Positions 11,191-22,619 of a stretch of 64,000 nucleotides of DNA are shown piece after piece. This DNA comes from Antedon mediterranea (lineage: Eukaryota > Echinodermata > Crinoidea > Comatulida > Antedonidae). A program made the translations under genes and the position numbers. The stretch covers positions 18,207,001-18,271,000 of the forward strand of contig NC_092680.1 in the NCBI RefSeq assembly GCF_964355755.1. The letters run 5' to 3'. The notes beneath the pieces are model-generated. The model did not search any database. It was not told the origin of the DNA and was given only the letters and a program-made list of their open reading frames with translations. Each line of letters starts with the position of its first letter. The stretch's first letter is position 1.

Positions 11191-12050
11191 GATCCGCACA
11201 AACGATCCGTTCGTTCGTGCGCTTGTGAAAGTATTTTGTTTGGAATGCTACCGTTACCCTTTTTGACGGTCAAAATAATATGTGTACATTTCATAATTCA
11301 AAGTGTAGAACGATCAATTTTAAAGTTTCGATTCAAGTTTTTAAAATTACATAAGAAATAGTGTTAATAAAAACCAACTAAAACGCTTTCTGATATTTTG
11401 TCCTTATTGGTTTTGAGCCTGGACCAGTGCGTTCTACGGACAAAACAAGTCCGCAGTGCACCTAGATATACCCAGAATAGTGCACGCATGGTAGGCAATT
11501 CCAAATCAGTGGTCTGGAAAACAATGTATCGAAATCCCACGTTTCCCAGGCACCCGGTACTATAATGTAAACACAAACTGGTCAATTAAACAAATCGCAG
11601 TACGTGGTTGTTTTTGTAGTTAAGGCCTAAATAGGCTCCTAAATCGATCTCTTTGTAGTTAGAAAGTATAACTTAACACTAGCCTACACGTCATGTAACC
11701 GTATTTTAAGATAGAATCAGATTGAATTTGCAAAGTACAGTGACCGGGTATTATGTTAAAAGACTTTTTTTTTTTAAAGGAAAAGGTACATTTTGTCATG
11801 TTTACCTTTACTCTAAACAAAGCGATAGTTGTTTGTTGTTTATTTCCTGTTTGCATCGAATCGTGGAGTGATTTGCGAATATAAGAGCAGCCATTTATTG
11901 TGTGGAAATGATTACTATGAAACTGAAATGATTTTCATTTTTTATGTTAAAGTGAATAACTTTTTATTGATTAACATTTTGAAGCATGTATATAAAATAT
12001 GATATAAGAGAATGGTGGATAATGTAACCAACATTCTTCACATTACCAAT
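11191..12050. other. No gene recognised
   Basis: Short frames on both strands without family resemblance. Confidence 0.35.
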
Positions 12051-12054
12051 TTGA

Positions 12055-12350
12055 CACATGCTAGACGTTCGACTACTGATCGTGAGATTGAGGTTCGAAT
12101 CCAACTCTCGCCGCATTGCTTGTATCCTTAGGCAAGATACTGTACTTGCGTTTGCTTCTCTCCACCCAGGTGTATAATTGGGAACCCGGTTAGATCAAGA
12201 AACAACTTTGCGTTGATTACTAGCTGCATTATGGAAGTATGTTTCCATACGTGTTTGATCCCAAAAAATGACTGGGGTAATAATGTTCAGCGCTTAGAGG
12301 TTTAACAACATTAGGCACTATATAAATCTAGGATATTGTTATTATTATTA
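12055..12350 (+). mobile_element. tRNA-derived SINE (family 1)
   Basis: Head contains an RNA polymerase III B-box (GGTTCGAATCC near 12094). The body has 'ctctccacccaggtgtataa' and 'gcattatggaagtatgtttcc'. The 3' tail has 'cactatataaat' followed by a TTATTATTA run, the shape of a LINE-copied tail. The same sequence lies inverted at 61571-61888. Its A-box end is partly lost. Confidence 0.8.
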
Positions 12351-12628
12351 GGCCTATATCCATATTTCATAATTCATTGTAAAAATCAAGTAAAAATACA
12401 TTGTAAACTATCGTTTTGTTATTATTTTTATATCATTATTAATAAATACAAGTGTACATGTTGTATTCAATATCAGAAATACTAAATGATCATCGTTTAC
12501 AAAGGTTGAAACTGGAGAAAAAATAATTGAAAACACATTGTTGGATGAGGTAGAAAATGCATCCCATTTTGATATGCTCAGTACACAATCAACCAAATCA
12601 AAATTGTGCCTTTTACTTACGTAAGCGT
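12351..12628. other. No feature recognised
   Basis: AT-rich spacer between the SINE and a family A MITE. Confidence 0.35.
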
Positions 12629-12776
12629 TAAGCTCTGTCTACACTATCACACTTTATGTGATATTATGGAAATGATGATATCATATCACTACCATATTTT
12701 GGGCATATTACTATACCATATTTGGGCACATCACACTTTTTTTGTCAAACTAGTTTGATAGTGTAGACCGAGCTGT
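12629..12776. mobile_element. Family A foldback MITE
   Basis: TTAAGCTCTGTCTACACTAT to GATAGTGTAGACCGAGCTGT; one arm has a 'ggaaatgatgatatcatatc' palindromic centre. Confidence 0.8.
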
Positions 12777-13371
12777 AAACATAAACGAAATGAGTTTCAA
12801 CAGAACTTTGGCACTCCATATTTCTGTTATTTTAACATTTGATTTTCTGTCTTGTTGTTAGAGCATGACAATTAATGTAATTATTCAACTACATAGACTT
12901 AAGTCCCTTTATATCCTCAAGTGTAAAATGCAAGTAAATTGTAAGTGAGGATGATGATAGGTAACACTGATTTTATGAACTCAGTCCAAGCCATATTCCT
13001 CCGAGAACGTCTCAAACTTTCAGACGGGATGAAGTTTGGTTAGTAGTGTATTCAACTTCATAGATAACAAATCGTCTGTAAAAGTTAAACCGCTGTCTGA
13101 GAAGTGGGCTAGACCGAGATTCAACGAAATAAACTCTATAACGAAATAGTTCCTTCAATTTTACACACACAGTTAGTGAGCTGATTTTGTTAAAAGTTCA
13201 GTTCTTTTAATTGTGATACAATAGACCTATGGCTTGCAATGATCGATCGTGTTTTCGGACGTGATAAAAATGCATAAAATTTGTCTAGCTTTCCTTCATA
13301 AACATTATACATTCTGTGCCTATAGTAAACAAACTAGTTGCTGTTCAGACCTGTATTGAAGATTAGAATCA

Positions 13372-13500
13372 TAAAGCACTGTCTACACTATCAAACTAGA
13401 TGTGCCCAAATATGGTAGTGACATGACATCACCATGTCCATATATGGCCACATCACAATTTTTTTTGTCACGAAGTGTGATAGTTAGGACAGAGCTTTAT
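13372..13500. mobile_element. Family A foldback MITE
   Basis: ATAAAGCACTGTCTACACTA to GATAGTTAGGACAGAGCTTT with TA at both ends. Only ~120 bp separate it from the next copy. Confidence 0.8.
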
Positions 13501-13620
13501 ATTATATTGACGCTTTACAAGCGTTCAGCGCGTTCTAAATGCGTCATTATTTTTGAAGGAAGAATTGGTGCGTTAACTGTAATATAAATAATAAACTAAT
13601 ATTTAATCGGACTGATACGT

Positions 13621-13787
13621 AAAGCTCTGTTTACACATCAAACTGTATGTGACATGTGATGTGATGTATCCATATATGGACATGATGATATCATATCACT
13701 ACCATATTTAAGCATATCACTACCATATTTGGGCACATCACACTTTTTTTTGTCAAACTTGTTTAATAGTGCAGTAGACAAAACTTT
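13621..13787. mobile_element. Family A foldback MITE
   Basis: AAAGCTCTGTTTACACATCA to a diverged right end (AATAGTGCAGTAGACAAAAC). Contains two 'taccatattt' units, an early-looking version of the amplification seen at 5461. Confidence 0.75.
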
Positions 13788-14095
13788 AGGATGTATTTTG
13801 TGAACTATTAAAGATAGTATAATTCGTTTGTAAATATGATATGCTTTTCTTATTCATTAAATTATACGCTTTAACTTTTTGACTGCCTTAACATAAGTCA
13901 TTCATTTCCGTCGCCTCTAAAATGTTTTAGAAATGTATATTTATAAATTACGACTGTGCAATAGACAATTTAAATTTTAGACGAATGGGAGATTGGTCAG
14001 TGAAATCAGACGATTACATCGAATGTTGGGTAGACAATCTGATTTGAACGTTGAGTACGTATATTAATAACTGTTGGAACGATATTGTTAAAAAC
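13788..14095. other. No feature recognised
   Basis: AT-rich, no coding or repeat signal. Confidence 0.35.
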
Positions 14096-14097
14096 CC

Positions 14098-14468
14098 TCA
14101 CATTTACGTCACAAAATATACAGCTGCATTATCAATAATTATCAATAATAATCAATAATTATTGATAGTTTTATTATAAATTAAAGACATAATAACAAAA
14201 GAAAGTTAAAGAAAGAAAATTAAATACAAAAACGTTTTTAAAAATAATATTTGGTGGAAAATACTAAATAAAACATTTACGTCACAAAATAAACAGCTGC
14301 ATTATAAATTATTAATAATTATTATTATCAATAATAATCAATATTTATTAATAGTTTACGTATAAATTCAACACACAATACAAAACAAAGTTAAATCTAA
14401 TATTTAATAAATAATTAATTAATAAACCGATTTTTAAAATAAAATTTGGTGAAAAATACTAAATAAAT
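14098..14468. repeat. Tandem duplication, two ~175-195-bp AT-rich units
   Basis: Each unit starts CATTTACGTCACAAAATA and 'cagctgcatta', passes through an 'aataatcaata(t)ttatt' palindrome and ends 'tttggtg(g)aaaatactaaata'. Second unit starts near 14273. Confidence 0.75.
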
Positions 14469-14469
14469 G

Positions 14470-15263
14470 TGTTAACATTTGAGTCACATCAATGTACAAC
14501 TTGGCTTAATCTGCTTATGCTGTGATGGTATGTTTTGTATTTATATTATTTTGAATAAATTAACGAAAAGAAACCAGGTGTCAAAATTGAATTTTGGTTA
14601 AGTTATTTTTTAAAAGGATGAATATAATTTGAAGAGAAACTCTAAACAAAACTAATTAATTTGCACAAACATTATTGAATTAAAACAGAACGTTTAAAAG
14701 AGGCAATCAACATCAAAAGCTAATAAATAAAAAATGAACAAAATAAACATAGGCCTAATGGTATCCTTTTCTTATTGTGAAGACAACGTCAACATGGTAT
14801 GCGTATCGCTGCACGTACGCACTCTATATGACGTTTCTCCACAAACGTGATAGGCCTACGTTTAATTAGAAATTAAATCATTAAAAGATACTTTTAAAAA
14901 TTGCCCGAAGAACTGGAAAAACAACTATTTATAAAGTGATCGACGGGTTCGGTTATCTTTTTCCGTTTTGTGATCTGTTGTTGGCAGTTTGCACTTTTTA
15001 TTCGTTGAAGTTGAAAGTAAAATTAAACAAATACTGTCAGTTTTGTTGACGGTACTATTTTGGTGTCAACTATCCGCCTCAATTTGTTTCGCGGCCGCCC
15101 ATAAAACAACTTTGAAAGAAAGTCGGCAAATTTCGGTAATTTTGCCGTTTAAATAATTTATTGTTGCATTTTCCAAGATTTAGTTTCCATAGCGAGTGAA
15201 TTTAATCAATTACTGGATACATTGCCTTATCTTGTGTTCCTTCCCCAACAGATTTTGCCGTGT
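14470..15263. other. No gene recognised
   Basis: AT-rich; no coding or repeat signal beyond scattered short words. Confidence 0.35.
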
Positions 15264-15597
15264 TTAAAGATGTATTGTCCCCCAAAAACATGAAAAATGA
15301 AGATTAATTCAATCAGACTTTAAATATGTTATTTTGTAGTTTTAATAAAAAGTTAATCACTTCCATAGAAAATAAAATAATGTTTTCCTATAAATTGACA
15401 AAATAAATGGTTAAATACAACCAAAAACCTACTGGCTGGCAGCCAATTTTTGCTTTAAATTACAGTTTTTCAGGTAAATACATTTTTTTTCGATCCAATT
15501 TTTGGTCAAAGTGGATAACTATTATGTGATATTAAAATGGCATATTCAATAACATTTTTTAATTAGTTTTTCAGGGGGACATGTAATACATATTTAA
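15264..15597. mobile_element. TIR element with AAAGATGTATTGTCCCC ends (~330 bp)
   Basis: Left TTAAAGATGTATTGTCCCCC; right imperfect inverse 'gggggacatgtaatacatatttaa'. TTAA (or TA) at both ends. Non-coding. Same end family as 45672-46216 but with a different interior. Confidence 0.65.
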
Positions 15598-15738
15598 TGG
15601 TTAAATGGATAATTAAATTTGTATAGCGCATAATATAGTCTATGCGTTGTGGACTTAACCAGCAAACAATACACTTTCAACCACTTATTACCGTAACGTT
15701 ACATATTCTTACTTATACTTATTTTTGTGCGTGTCTCG

Positions 15739-15760
15739 CCCCCCCCCCCCCCCCCCCCCC
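15739..15760. repeat. Poly(C) tract, 22 C
   Basis: Uninterrupted C22 (G22 on the minus strand), prone to quadruplex or sequencing error; the length should be treated as approximate. Confidence 0.9.
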
Positions 15761-16530
15761 TCCACCACTAAAATGTGCGAGACATAACTTTTCTGCATTC
15801 ATTGATTCGGTTCGTTTTTTGTCGGCTTTTCCCCTCCATACAATCTATTTAATTTTGCAGGACGTTAGTCGCATCGACTAATCTTAATATTATCTTGAAG
15901 TCATTGACCTTGCTTATGGCGTAATTGGAGTGACAGATATAATATACGCAATAATGAATTCAAAATGATTTAATAAAAGGAAAAGTATTACTTCGATAGT
16001 ACCCTGCCTTTGATGACCAATCTATTAAAAACGTCTCTTTCATTTAAAAAAGCTTACACTTGACTTAGCCTACACTTAGAAGTTTAAGGATACTTAAACA
16101 AAAGATCACAGCCGCAGTCAATTTCGGCCGAACTGACTGACTGGCTAAAATAATTTCTTCGTTTGTACATGACTAGGCCTTATGGCATTGTATGTTTTTA
16201 ATGATTTTAATAACTTTGTAAAATGTAAATCTATATTTGCATTGTAAGTTTATTCCAGTTTTAAAAACTATTAGTAATTGTATGCGATCAATTGATTTCC
16301 CAATTATGGGATCAAAATTACACTGAATATATTTTTACTGATTTGATTCAGTCTGTAAAAAACCTATTCTGCCATCACAACACAAAACGTACGTTTAAAT
16401 GAAAGAAATACAAATCTGAAGAGGTAACGAATAATAATAATGAGAACCTCTTTCTGAAATTGAATATCGTACAGAAATATCGTGCAAATATTTGTGACGT
16501 TTCAGTTGCAAGCAGAAACAAAGAAAAGCA
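15761..16530. other. No gene recognised
   Basis: No coding or repeat signal recognised. Confidence 0.35.
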
Positions 16531-16533
16531 GAA

Positions 16534-16580
16534 CATTGTGGGGTTTCGGGCCGCGATTTTTCTTTTCGTACATTATTTGA
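16534..16580 (+). repeat. ~42-bp block duplicated at 16910-16950
   Basis: 'ggtttcgggccgcgattttt' plus 'cttttcgtacattatttg' occurs identically twice about 370 bp apart, in same orientation, with unrelated flanks. Confidence 0.85.
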
Positions 16581-16909
16581 TTACGATCAATCGGGAAATT
16601 ACCTCACGAAGACTTGCATCCATTTTTTGAGAAAGTGTGTCTTTAAAGTGAATATAAAAACATATATTTAAAACATTTTGAGACCAAAATTAATTATCTG
16701 TGACTAGTGGTTCTCGAGATATAGGGTAATTATAAAAAATGGCCGCCATTTTTAATTATGCAAATTAAGGGCTTAGATGGCCGAATTTCGCTTGGGATCC
16801 GCCATATTCGTAATCAGCGAGGTCGAAATATCCTAAATCAAGTGGATCACAGCTTCTACCCAAAAATGCTTCTTACACCATATTTCAGAGGAAAAAGAAC
16901 TTGTCTAGG

Positions 16910-16950
16910 TTTCGGGCCGCGATTTTTCTTTTCGTACATTATTTGGGAAC
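16910..16950 (+). repeat. Second copy of the ~42-bp block at 16534-16580
   Basis: Identical over the core. It follows a stretch (about 16739-16815) that holds several 'ggccgccat'/'gccatattcg' words. Confidence 0.85.
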
Positions 16951-17699
16951 CCTTATATTTTAAATGCTCATATTTATATTCTTTGATACGAGGTTTTGAA
17001 GGTACTTGGTAATGGTAATCGAAACAAAATCAATGTGAATTCCAAAAAAAAAAAAGGTTTTTTAATATTTAAAAATATTTATTTAAAAACTGAGTTTTAT
17101 TATTTAATATTTTATTTATTATTTTTCCAATTATACATATAACCTCGAAATGCCAAACAAATTAAAAGGCATCGTGATTTTGCGTCCTCGATGCTTTAAA
17201 ATGATTTGGTGTAAAATACGAGTATTAGGCTTATTCAACATTTGGACAGAATACAACGATATTATCAATCTTTCTTTAATTAAAGGCGTGTTAGAACCGG
17301 CGTTTCGAAACATTTCCAAAAGTACAGATATGTTCGTAAATTCGCCTCTGGACGTGCTAGTGCGTTATCAATATACAGAGTTTAATCACCGTTTTTAACC
17401 TTTGCTGGTAGGGAAAAAAAGTACAATTACTATAAAGAAATTCAGACATCTTAGAACTAATTTCAAATCATATCTCAGCACAATGTTATCATGAATCAAC
17501 AGCAAGTATACAGTAGATGATGCAATCTGTCTAATTACTAGCAGGACAATACAGGAATGTCACCATATTGAACTTTGTATATCACAATAATACAATAACA
17601 CAATTAATAATTCAATATACTCTACGTGGTAGATAAATATGTTGAAATATGTTCTTGAGAGTCTTGATTTTTCATTTATAAAAAAAATTAATCAAAAAG

Positions 17700-17880
17700 G
17701 CAAGTTACTTAACGAATGACAATGCTGTGGGTATCAGTGGCTGGATCTCAATGGAGACAATGGAGATACAAAAACAAAGCAAAAGCTAAATCAAAACGAT
17801 AAAGAAAACAGCCAGAAAAGTTAGCAGAGCTTTCGGGCAACACTAGCCCTTCATCAGTGCAAGTGGCAAATAATGGATTA
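17700..17880 (-). mobile_element. Penelope-like element fragment with hammerhead ribozyme core
   Basis: Minus strand reads CTGATGA, a GGGC/GCCC stem, then GAAAGCTCTGCTAA and 'cttttctggctgttttcttt', the arrangement of terminal-repeat hammerheads known from Penelope-like retroelements. A second, decayed copy lies at 22483-22610. No reverse transcriptase remnant was seen nearby, so this is a solo terminal fragment. Confidence 0.55.
17822..17857 (-). ncRNA. Hammerhead ribozyme-like motif (type I, very short stem III)
   Basis: Core CUGAUGA at 17857-17851; stem II GGGC...GCCC with loop UAGUGUU (17849-17836); GAAA at 17834-17831; stem III AGC-UCU-GCU (17831-17823); A at the cleavage position 17822. 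All invariant core bases of the family are present. Stem I next to the core pairs poorly (only a distal GCCA/UGGC), so present activity is doubtful. Confidence 0.55.
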
Positions 17881-18585
17881 TAATATATTAATATGAGGCG
17901 GAACACCTAATTTTTTAGGGGAAAATAGATTCGGTTCGGTACAGTACTATTAATATTTTTATTATTAATTATAAATATGTATGCCTATTAATAATATAAT
18001 TTTAAATTCAGATCAATAAATTAATAATAATTGTTATCATTATTAATAATGTATTATTAATTCACAAATTACATAAAATATATGCTCTAAACGGTTCAGG
18101 AAAAGAGAAATATGTTGATGCCAATTACCCATAACCCGTAAAAAACACCTTTATTATAAAAAATTGGCTTAAAATTAGGGCTATTGTTTGCTTGTTTCTA
18201 GTGTTACATTGCTACAATGAAAAACATTTATAGCAAGCTATTAGTCGGCTAGTCGATCATAAAGTTCACCTGTACTTTTTTTTTATCAGATATTATTTGA
18301 ACACGGGGTTAAGCGTATTAGGTGAAGATGACACTGTGTTTGAATAAAAAACAGAATTTGGTTAACTGCACGCAAGGACAGATTAACAATAGAAAAAAGG
18401 ATAGTCCTATTCAAGTGTTTATCATTGATGGCTTACGTAGAGATCAACGTTGTTTTGCGGATTATAACATGGATATATACATAAGTACATTAACCTTCTA
18501 AAACCGCTTTTTTATATTATCGTGAATGTTGCTGATTCATGGAAATAGCTTCCCTCATATAATATGTAACATTTAACATAACATG
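17881..18585. other. No gene recognised
   Basis: Very AT-rich (runs of 'attattaat'); no coding or repeat unit recognised. Confidence 0.35.
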
Positions 18586-18587
18586 TA

Positions 18588-18912
18588 TAGCGCCCACGAA
18601 AAGCTCATAATGCAATGCGGCGTTTCATACTCTCATAACATTGGTTAAAATAAACAGTTTTTAAATGTTTTTTTAAACTGATAATAGTCGAACAGTAGCT
18701 TGGATCGTGTTGGTTCAACACGTTTCTATCTCTCTATAGCGCACATTTCTATGAAAAGCTCATACTCAGCGGCAATTCATATACTACTCTCATAAAATTG
18801 GTTAAAATAAGAGTTTTTACTGTTTTTTAACTGATAATATTCATTCAATTAATGTTTAATGCAACTTTGTAACAGTAGCTTGTATCGTGTTGGTTCAACA
18901 CGTTTCTATCTT
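18588..18912. repeat. Tandem duplication, two ~150-175-bp units
   Basis: Both units run from 'tatagcgc.ca' through 'gaaaagctcata' and 'ttggttaaaataa' to 'gtgttggttcaacacgtttc'; the second has about 25 extra bases before the end. Second unit starts near 18737. Confidence 0.8.
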
Positions 18913-20084
18913 TAGAATATTTTGTATGATCTATTCTACAAGTCAACTATGCTGTAAAGATTGTTCGGGTTTAAATAAAAAAATAATTTAGATGTACCGG
19001 TATACTACCACAACATTGCAATTGGTAATAACACTTTTTTCGTGAAAGAGTGTTTTGAAGAGGTAAACAAGTAGGGTATTAAGTGGGCAACTTAAATCTG
19101 TCTCTCCACCTTCCCTCCTTTTGCTTATTTCGTAAAATTGTAATATTGTATTCTCAAATTTTAATCGAGTGTACTTACATTAGACTGAACTTATAGTAAT
19201 ACCTATTGTATATCCGGTACAATTCCTTTGTCCTGTTGATACCTATAATATTTATAATAAATCAAATTGTAAATTCATTTTCTGTTCTCAACAACTGAAG
19301 CGTTTTCAGGAATTTACAAAAATAAAAGTTGTTTATTAATATAATATTTGTTATATAATCCTAGCTTTAAAAAAAAGTACACCTTGGAATAGTTTTGTGA
19401 TGCCAGATTTTGTTTAGCCTTCACATTGGACGGAAATACCAGTTTTCGAATTGTCTCTAGCATTAAAGGTGATTGTGACAGAAGATTATGTCATCCATAA
19501 GTTCATATATATCCACGTCGGCTGCGAAAGTACAAGTCACCTCACGCGCTTCAGTGCAAACAAAATAGCTTAAAATAAATGTATTTAAACAGACTTTAAC
19601 CTGATTTCAAAACGAAGACAAAACGAACAAACAAACAGAACTTGTTTGTGTGTACTCACGAACATTTCATTGAGGATAGTAGTAGTAGATTAACATGAAC
19701 TTTTCACCTCCAAAGATTTTTACTTACGCCAACATAACGAAAATGTGGCCGACATCCGATGCTGGATTGTCTTTTAGCTCCGGGGAATTAGAGTACGAGT
19801 ATTCATAGCGTATCCATCGGGGGTTCTTATTGAATACGGATAGTGCCCTGTCCTCCTTACTACAATTACAGCATCAATTAAAACACCCTAACACACCACC
19901 CTAGATCGATAATCAGGTTCATTGTAAACTAGATCATTTCTTGTGTTTCAGTGATTAAACGAATAAATTACTGCTCTGGATTTTTAGTTAGACCGCCTAT
20001 TATTAATGTAATGTTGTACTGTTGTTCGATTTACGCTTATACAATCAAAAGATTGTCCCAAAGCGCTGAGAGAAAAACAGAAAG
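18913..20084. other. No gene recognised; faint repeat near 19040-19180
   Basis: 19040-19180 shares 'agagtgtt', 'cctccttttgcttatttcg' and 'ttttaat.gagtgt' with 20510-20620, suggesting two copies of one decayed repeat. Otherwise nothing seen. Confidence 0.35.
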
Positions 20085-20282
20085 AAATTACAAAGAACAA
20101 AGATGGGTTTTGAAGAGTGTTTTGAAAACTATGATAGAGGATGCATTTTTAATAGGATGAGGAAGATTGTTCAACAGTTTAGGAGCTGCAACTGCAAAAG
20201 CTCGATCACCATAGGTCTTAAGGCGGCTGGGTGGAACAAAAAGTGCAGATGGATTAGTGGTTGACCTAGAGATCTTTTGCAA
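20085..20282 (-). pseudogene. Non-LTR retrotransposon remnant (C-terminal tail of reverse transcriptase ORF)
   Basis: Minus-strand translation contains RLKTYGDRAFAVAAPKLLNN followed by LPHPIKNASSI and FKTLFKTHL, the hallmark C-terminal tail of CR1/RTE-type LINE polyproteins. Only this ~60-residue end is present. The catalytic RT motifs are absent, so it is a dead 5'-truncated copy. Confidence 0.75.
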
Positions 20283-20400
20283 ACTGAAGATCTACGTAAG
20301 AAGCTAGTACTTTAAATATCGAACATTGTCGCAATAGGCTTTGTTACAAGCACACGTTCACATGAACATACGGGACTCCTACCACCACCACCACTACCAC

Positions 20401-20421
20401 AAAAAAAAAAAAAAAAAAAAA
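20401..20421. repeat. Poly(A) tract
   Basis: About 21 A following a short (CCA)n run at 20381-20400. Could be a retrotransposition tail, but no element body was recognised beside it. Confidence 0.85.
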
Positions 20422-20639
20422 CGCGTATGGTAATTCCATGGCACTTATTTCCGAAATAGTAAAAATATACAATATTATATTTAATACATATATTTATTAG
20501 TCGATTTTACAAAGAGTGTTGTAGAGGTTACGACGGTAATGTCGTAAATCGGCAACAAAAGCTCGCTCTCATCCCCCTCCTCTTGCTTATTTCGATGTAT
20601 ACTACATTTTAATAGAGTGTCTTGAATTACTGGACTGGA

Positions 20640-21610
20640 ACCGCCTATGAACTTATTTATAAGTCTGTCTATCAAGAAAATTGCAATATCATTTTATTTG
20701 CATATAATTAATAAATGAAGATTACGATTAACTAAATAACATGAAACATTACACTATTAGTGGGCCTAAGAAATAGTACATTCACATTCAAATTGTCAGA
20801 CCTTGGACACACAAGATATGACACAAATCAACAGAGGAAGACGAGTAAATATTAGATAGATTAGTGTCGTTTTGCAGCGGCTTTCAATCATAACAAAAGC
20901 GGCGATCAACTAAACGATTACCAAACAAAACCCGGGTTAATATCATATAGTGTATCGGGTTACGCTATCACAAATTTCGCATCGTAAACAGAGCGATGAC
21001 GAATAATAAGGTATTAAGAATTATGGATAGGAATCCCGAATGAATGGCGTGTGGAGGTAGAACCTAACCATAGAGGCGGGACAGACACCACTGAATGAGT
21101 GGTTCTATGCATGAATGACTATGAAGTACTATAATGGTTCCGTGACAAGTGATGGACATCTCATCCAGTAGTCACACAATACATATAGACAGAGAGTGTG
21201 CGCACTATAATAAATAAAAGGTGATTAAACTAATAAAAGAAATATATAGTTAGAAAGTACTAAAGGGTAATCAAACTTTATTTGACTTTTCTGTGAAATA
21301 AACAGAAAAAAATTTAATGATTTCAACTCAGGGAAAAGTGCTAAATAGATCCGTGCTAAAATATGAGAAGGGCGCCCTCAATCAGCAAAAAACTTTGTTG
21401 TTTTTACTTTTATACAAATAAACCTACAAACAGTACTACACATTTGCCGATGGACTGTCCTATCATCTTTATTTTAAACGTGTGTTTTTCTTTGTTACTG
21501 ATCATAGATTCAATCATCACATGTCGTAGGTGTATTATCTATTGGTGATAGTAACACGATTTTCCAAAGATTATTATAATTATATATCTAGGCTTAGTGT
21601 GTATTAAATA
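20640..21610. other. No gene recognised
   Basis: No family-like frame; no repeat unit identified. Confidence 0.35.
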
Positions 21611-21611
21611 A

Positions 21612-21680
21612 ATAAAGCGCCTTGAGCACTTTAGTGATATGTGCGCTGTATAAATCTTATTATTATTGTATTATTATTTA
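21612..21680 (+). repeat. LINE/SINE 3' tail remnant
   Basis: 'aagcgccttgagcacttta', 'atatgtgcgctgtataaat' and TTATTATT runs match 61383-61435; the shared stem-and-tail form is typical of LINE-mobilised elements. Confidence 0.55.
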
Positions 21681-22480
21681 AGATGTTCGTATAATGAGTT
21701 TTAAAACGAGAAACGGGCCTAACGGAGATATAGAATCGTCCTCAGCAAGGGTCACGTTAAACTGACCTGCTTTTTACATTCATGATGTTAGAACAGCCTG
21801 CGAGTTAAATTATGGCATAATATGCTTGGCGGGCAGTTTATGTAGGTCAGTAGCTAAGGGACCTCTACGTGTACTTTATGGTCAGGACCTAAGTGTTACT
21901 GTCAACTTCCAAGGGGTACACAAGGAACGGTTAGTCATGGCGAGCAAAACTAGTTCTCGGAAGCGATTCAAATTAAAGTAATACGTGCGCATGGGCCCTG
22001 GCGATCACCAGTCCCCATGTGGTTGTGTGGATGGATGCCGTAAACAGGGGCTTAGGGACAAAAATCGCCAAACGTCTGCGTTTTATTAAGAGTTAGCCAT
22101 ATACGTCTAGCAGAGATTGAAACAATTAACTATTGTTTTTCTCGATCGAAGAATTTGTTGTTTCGTTCTGAAATGAAACAGTCATTTTTAAAACTCTCAA
22201 AAGACAAAGGATTTAATATTAACTGTTGGTGAATACCCCCAGAGCTGAAATGTCCCCCTGCCCCAGGAGAGGAGCTGCCGCGTAAACTTTCCTCCAACAA
22301 GCCTGATATGTGACTAAACATAGTTACATTGGCCAGTCGGAGACGTTGAACGCCATCACATCTGGAATAAACATAGTTAAAACCTATCTTGACCAACCTG
22401 ATAAACTCATCTACAAAGTTTGCACTTTTTTTGACGTGACAGAAAGAAACATATATCTTAATAATATTCTAAATCCAAAT
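21681..22480. other. GC-richer stretch, no feature assigned
   Basis: 21690-22090 is markedly less AT-rich than its surroundings and may be an old repeat, but no end signature or frame is recognisable. A minus frame at 22130-22396 has no family resemblance. Confidence 0.3.
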
Positions 22481-22482
22481 TA

Positions 22483-22610
22483 CTGAAAATAACAATGCTG
22501 TGGGCATCAGTAGATGGATGATACAAAATAAAGTAAGCAAAAAGCTAAATCAAAACGATAAAGTAAAACAGCCAGAAAAATTAGCAGAGCCTTATAAGTG
22601 CAAGTGAGCT
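22483..22610 (-). mobile_element. Second Penelope-like terminal fragment, ribozyme core lost
   Basis: Aligns with 17700-17870 ('aatgctgtgggcatcagt', 'aaagctaaatcaaaacgata', 'cagccagaaaaattagcaga') but the CTGATGA-stem II-GAAA block is deleted, leaving only the stem III side (GCTCTGCTAA). Confidence 0.65.
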
Positions 22611-22619
22611 TGGACAAAG

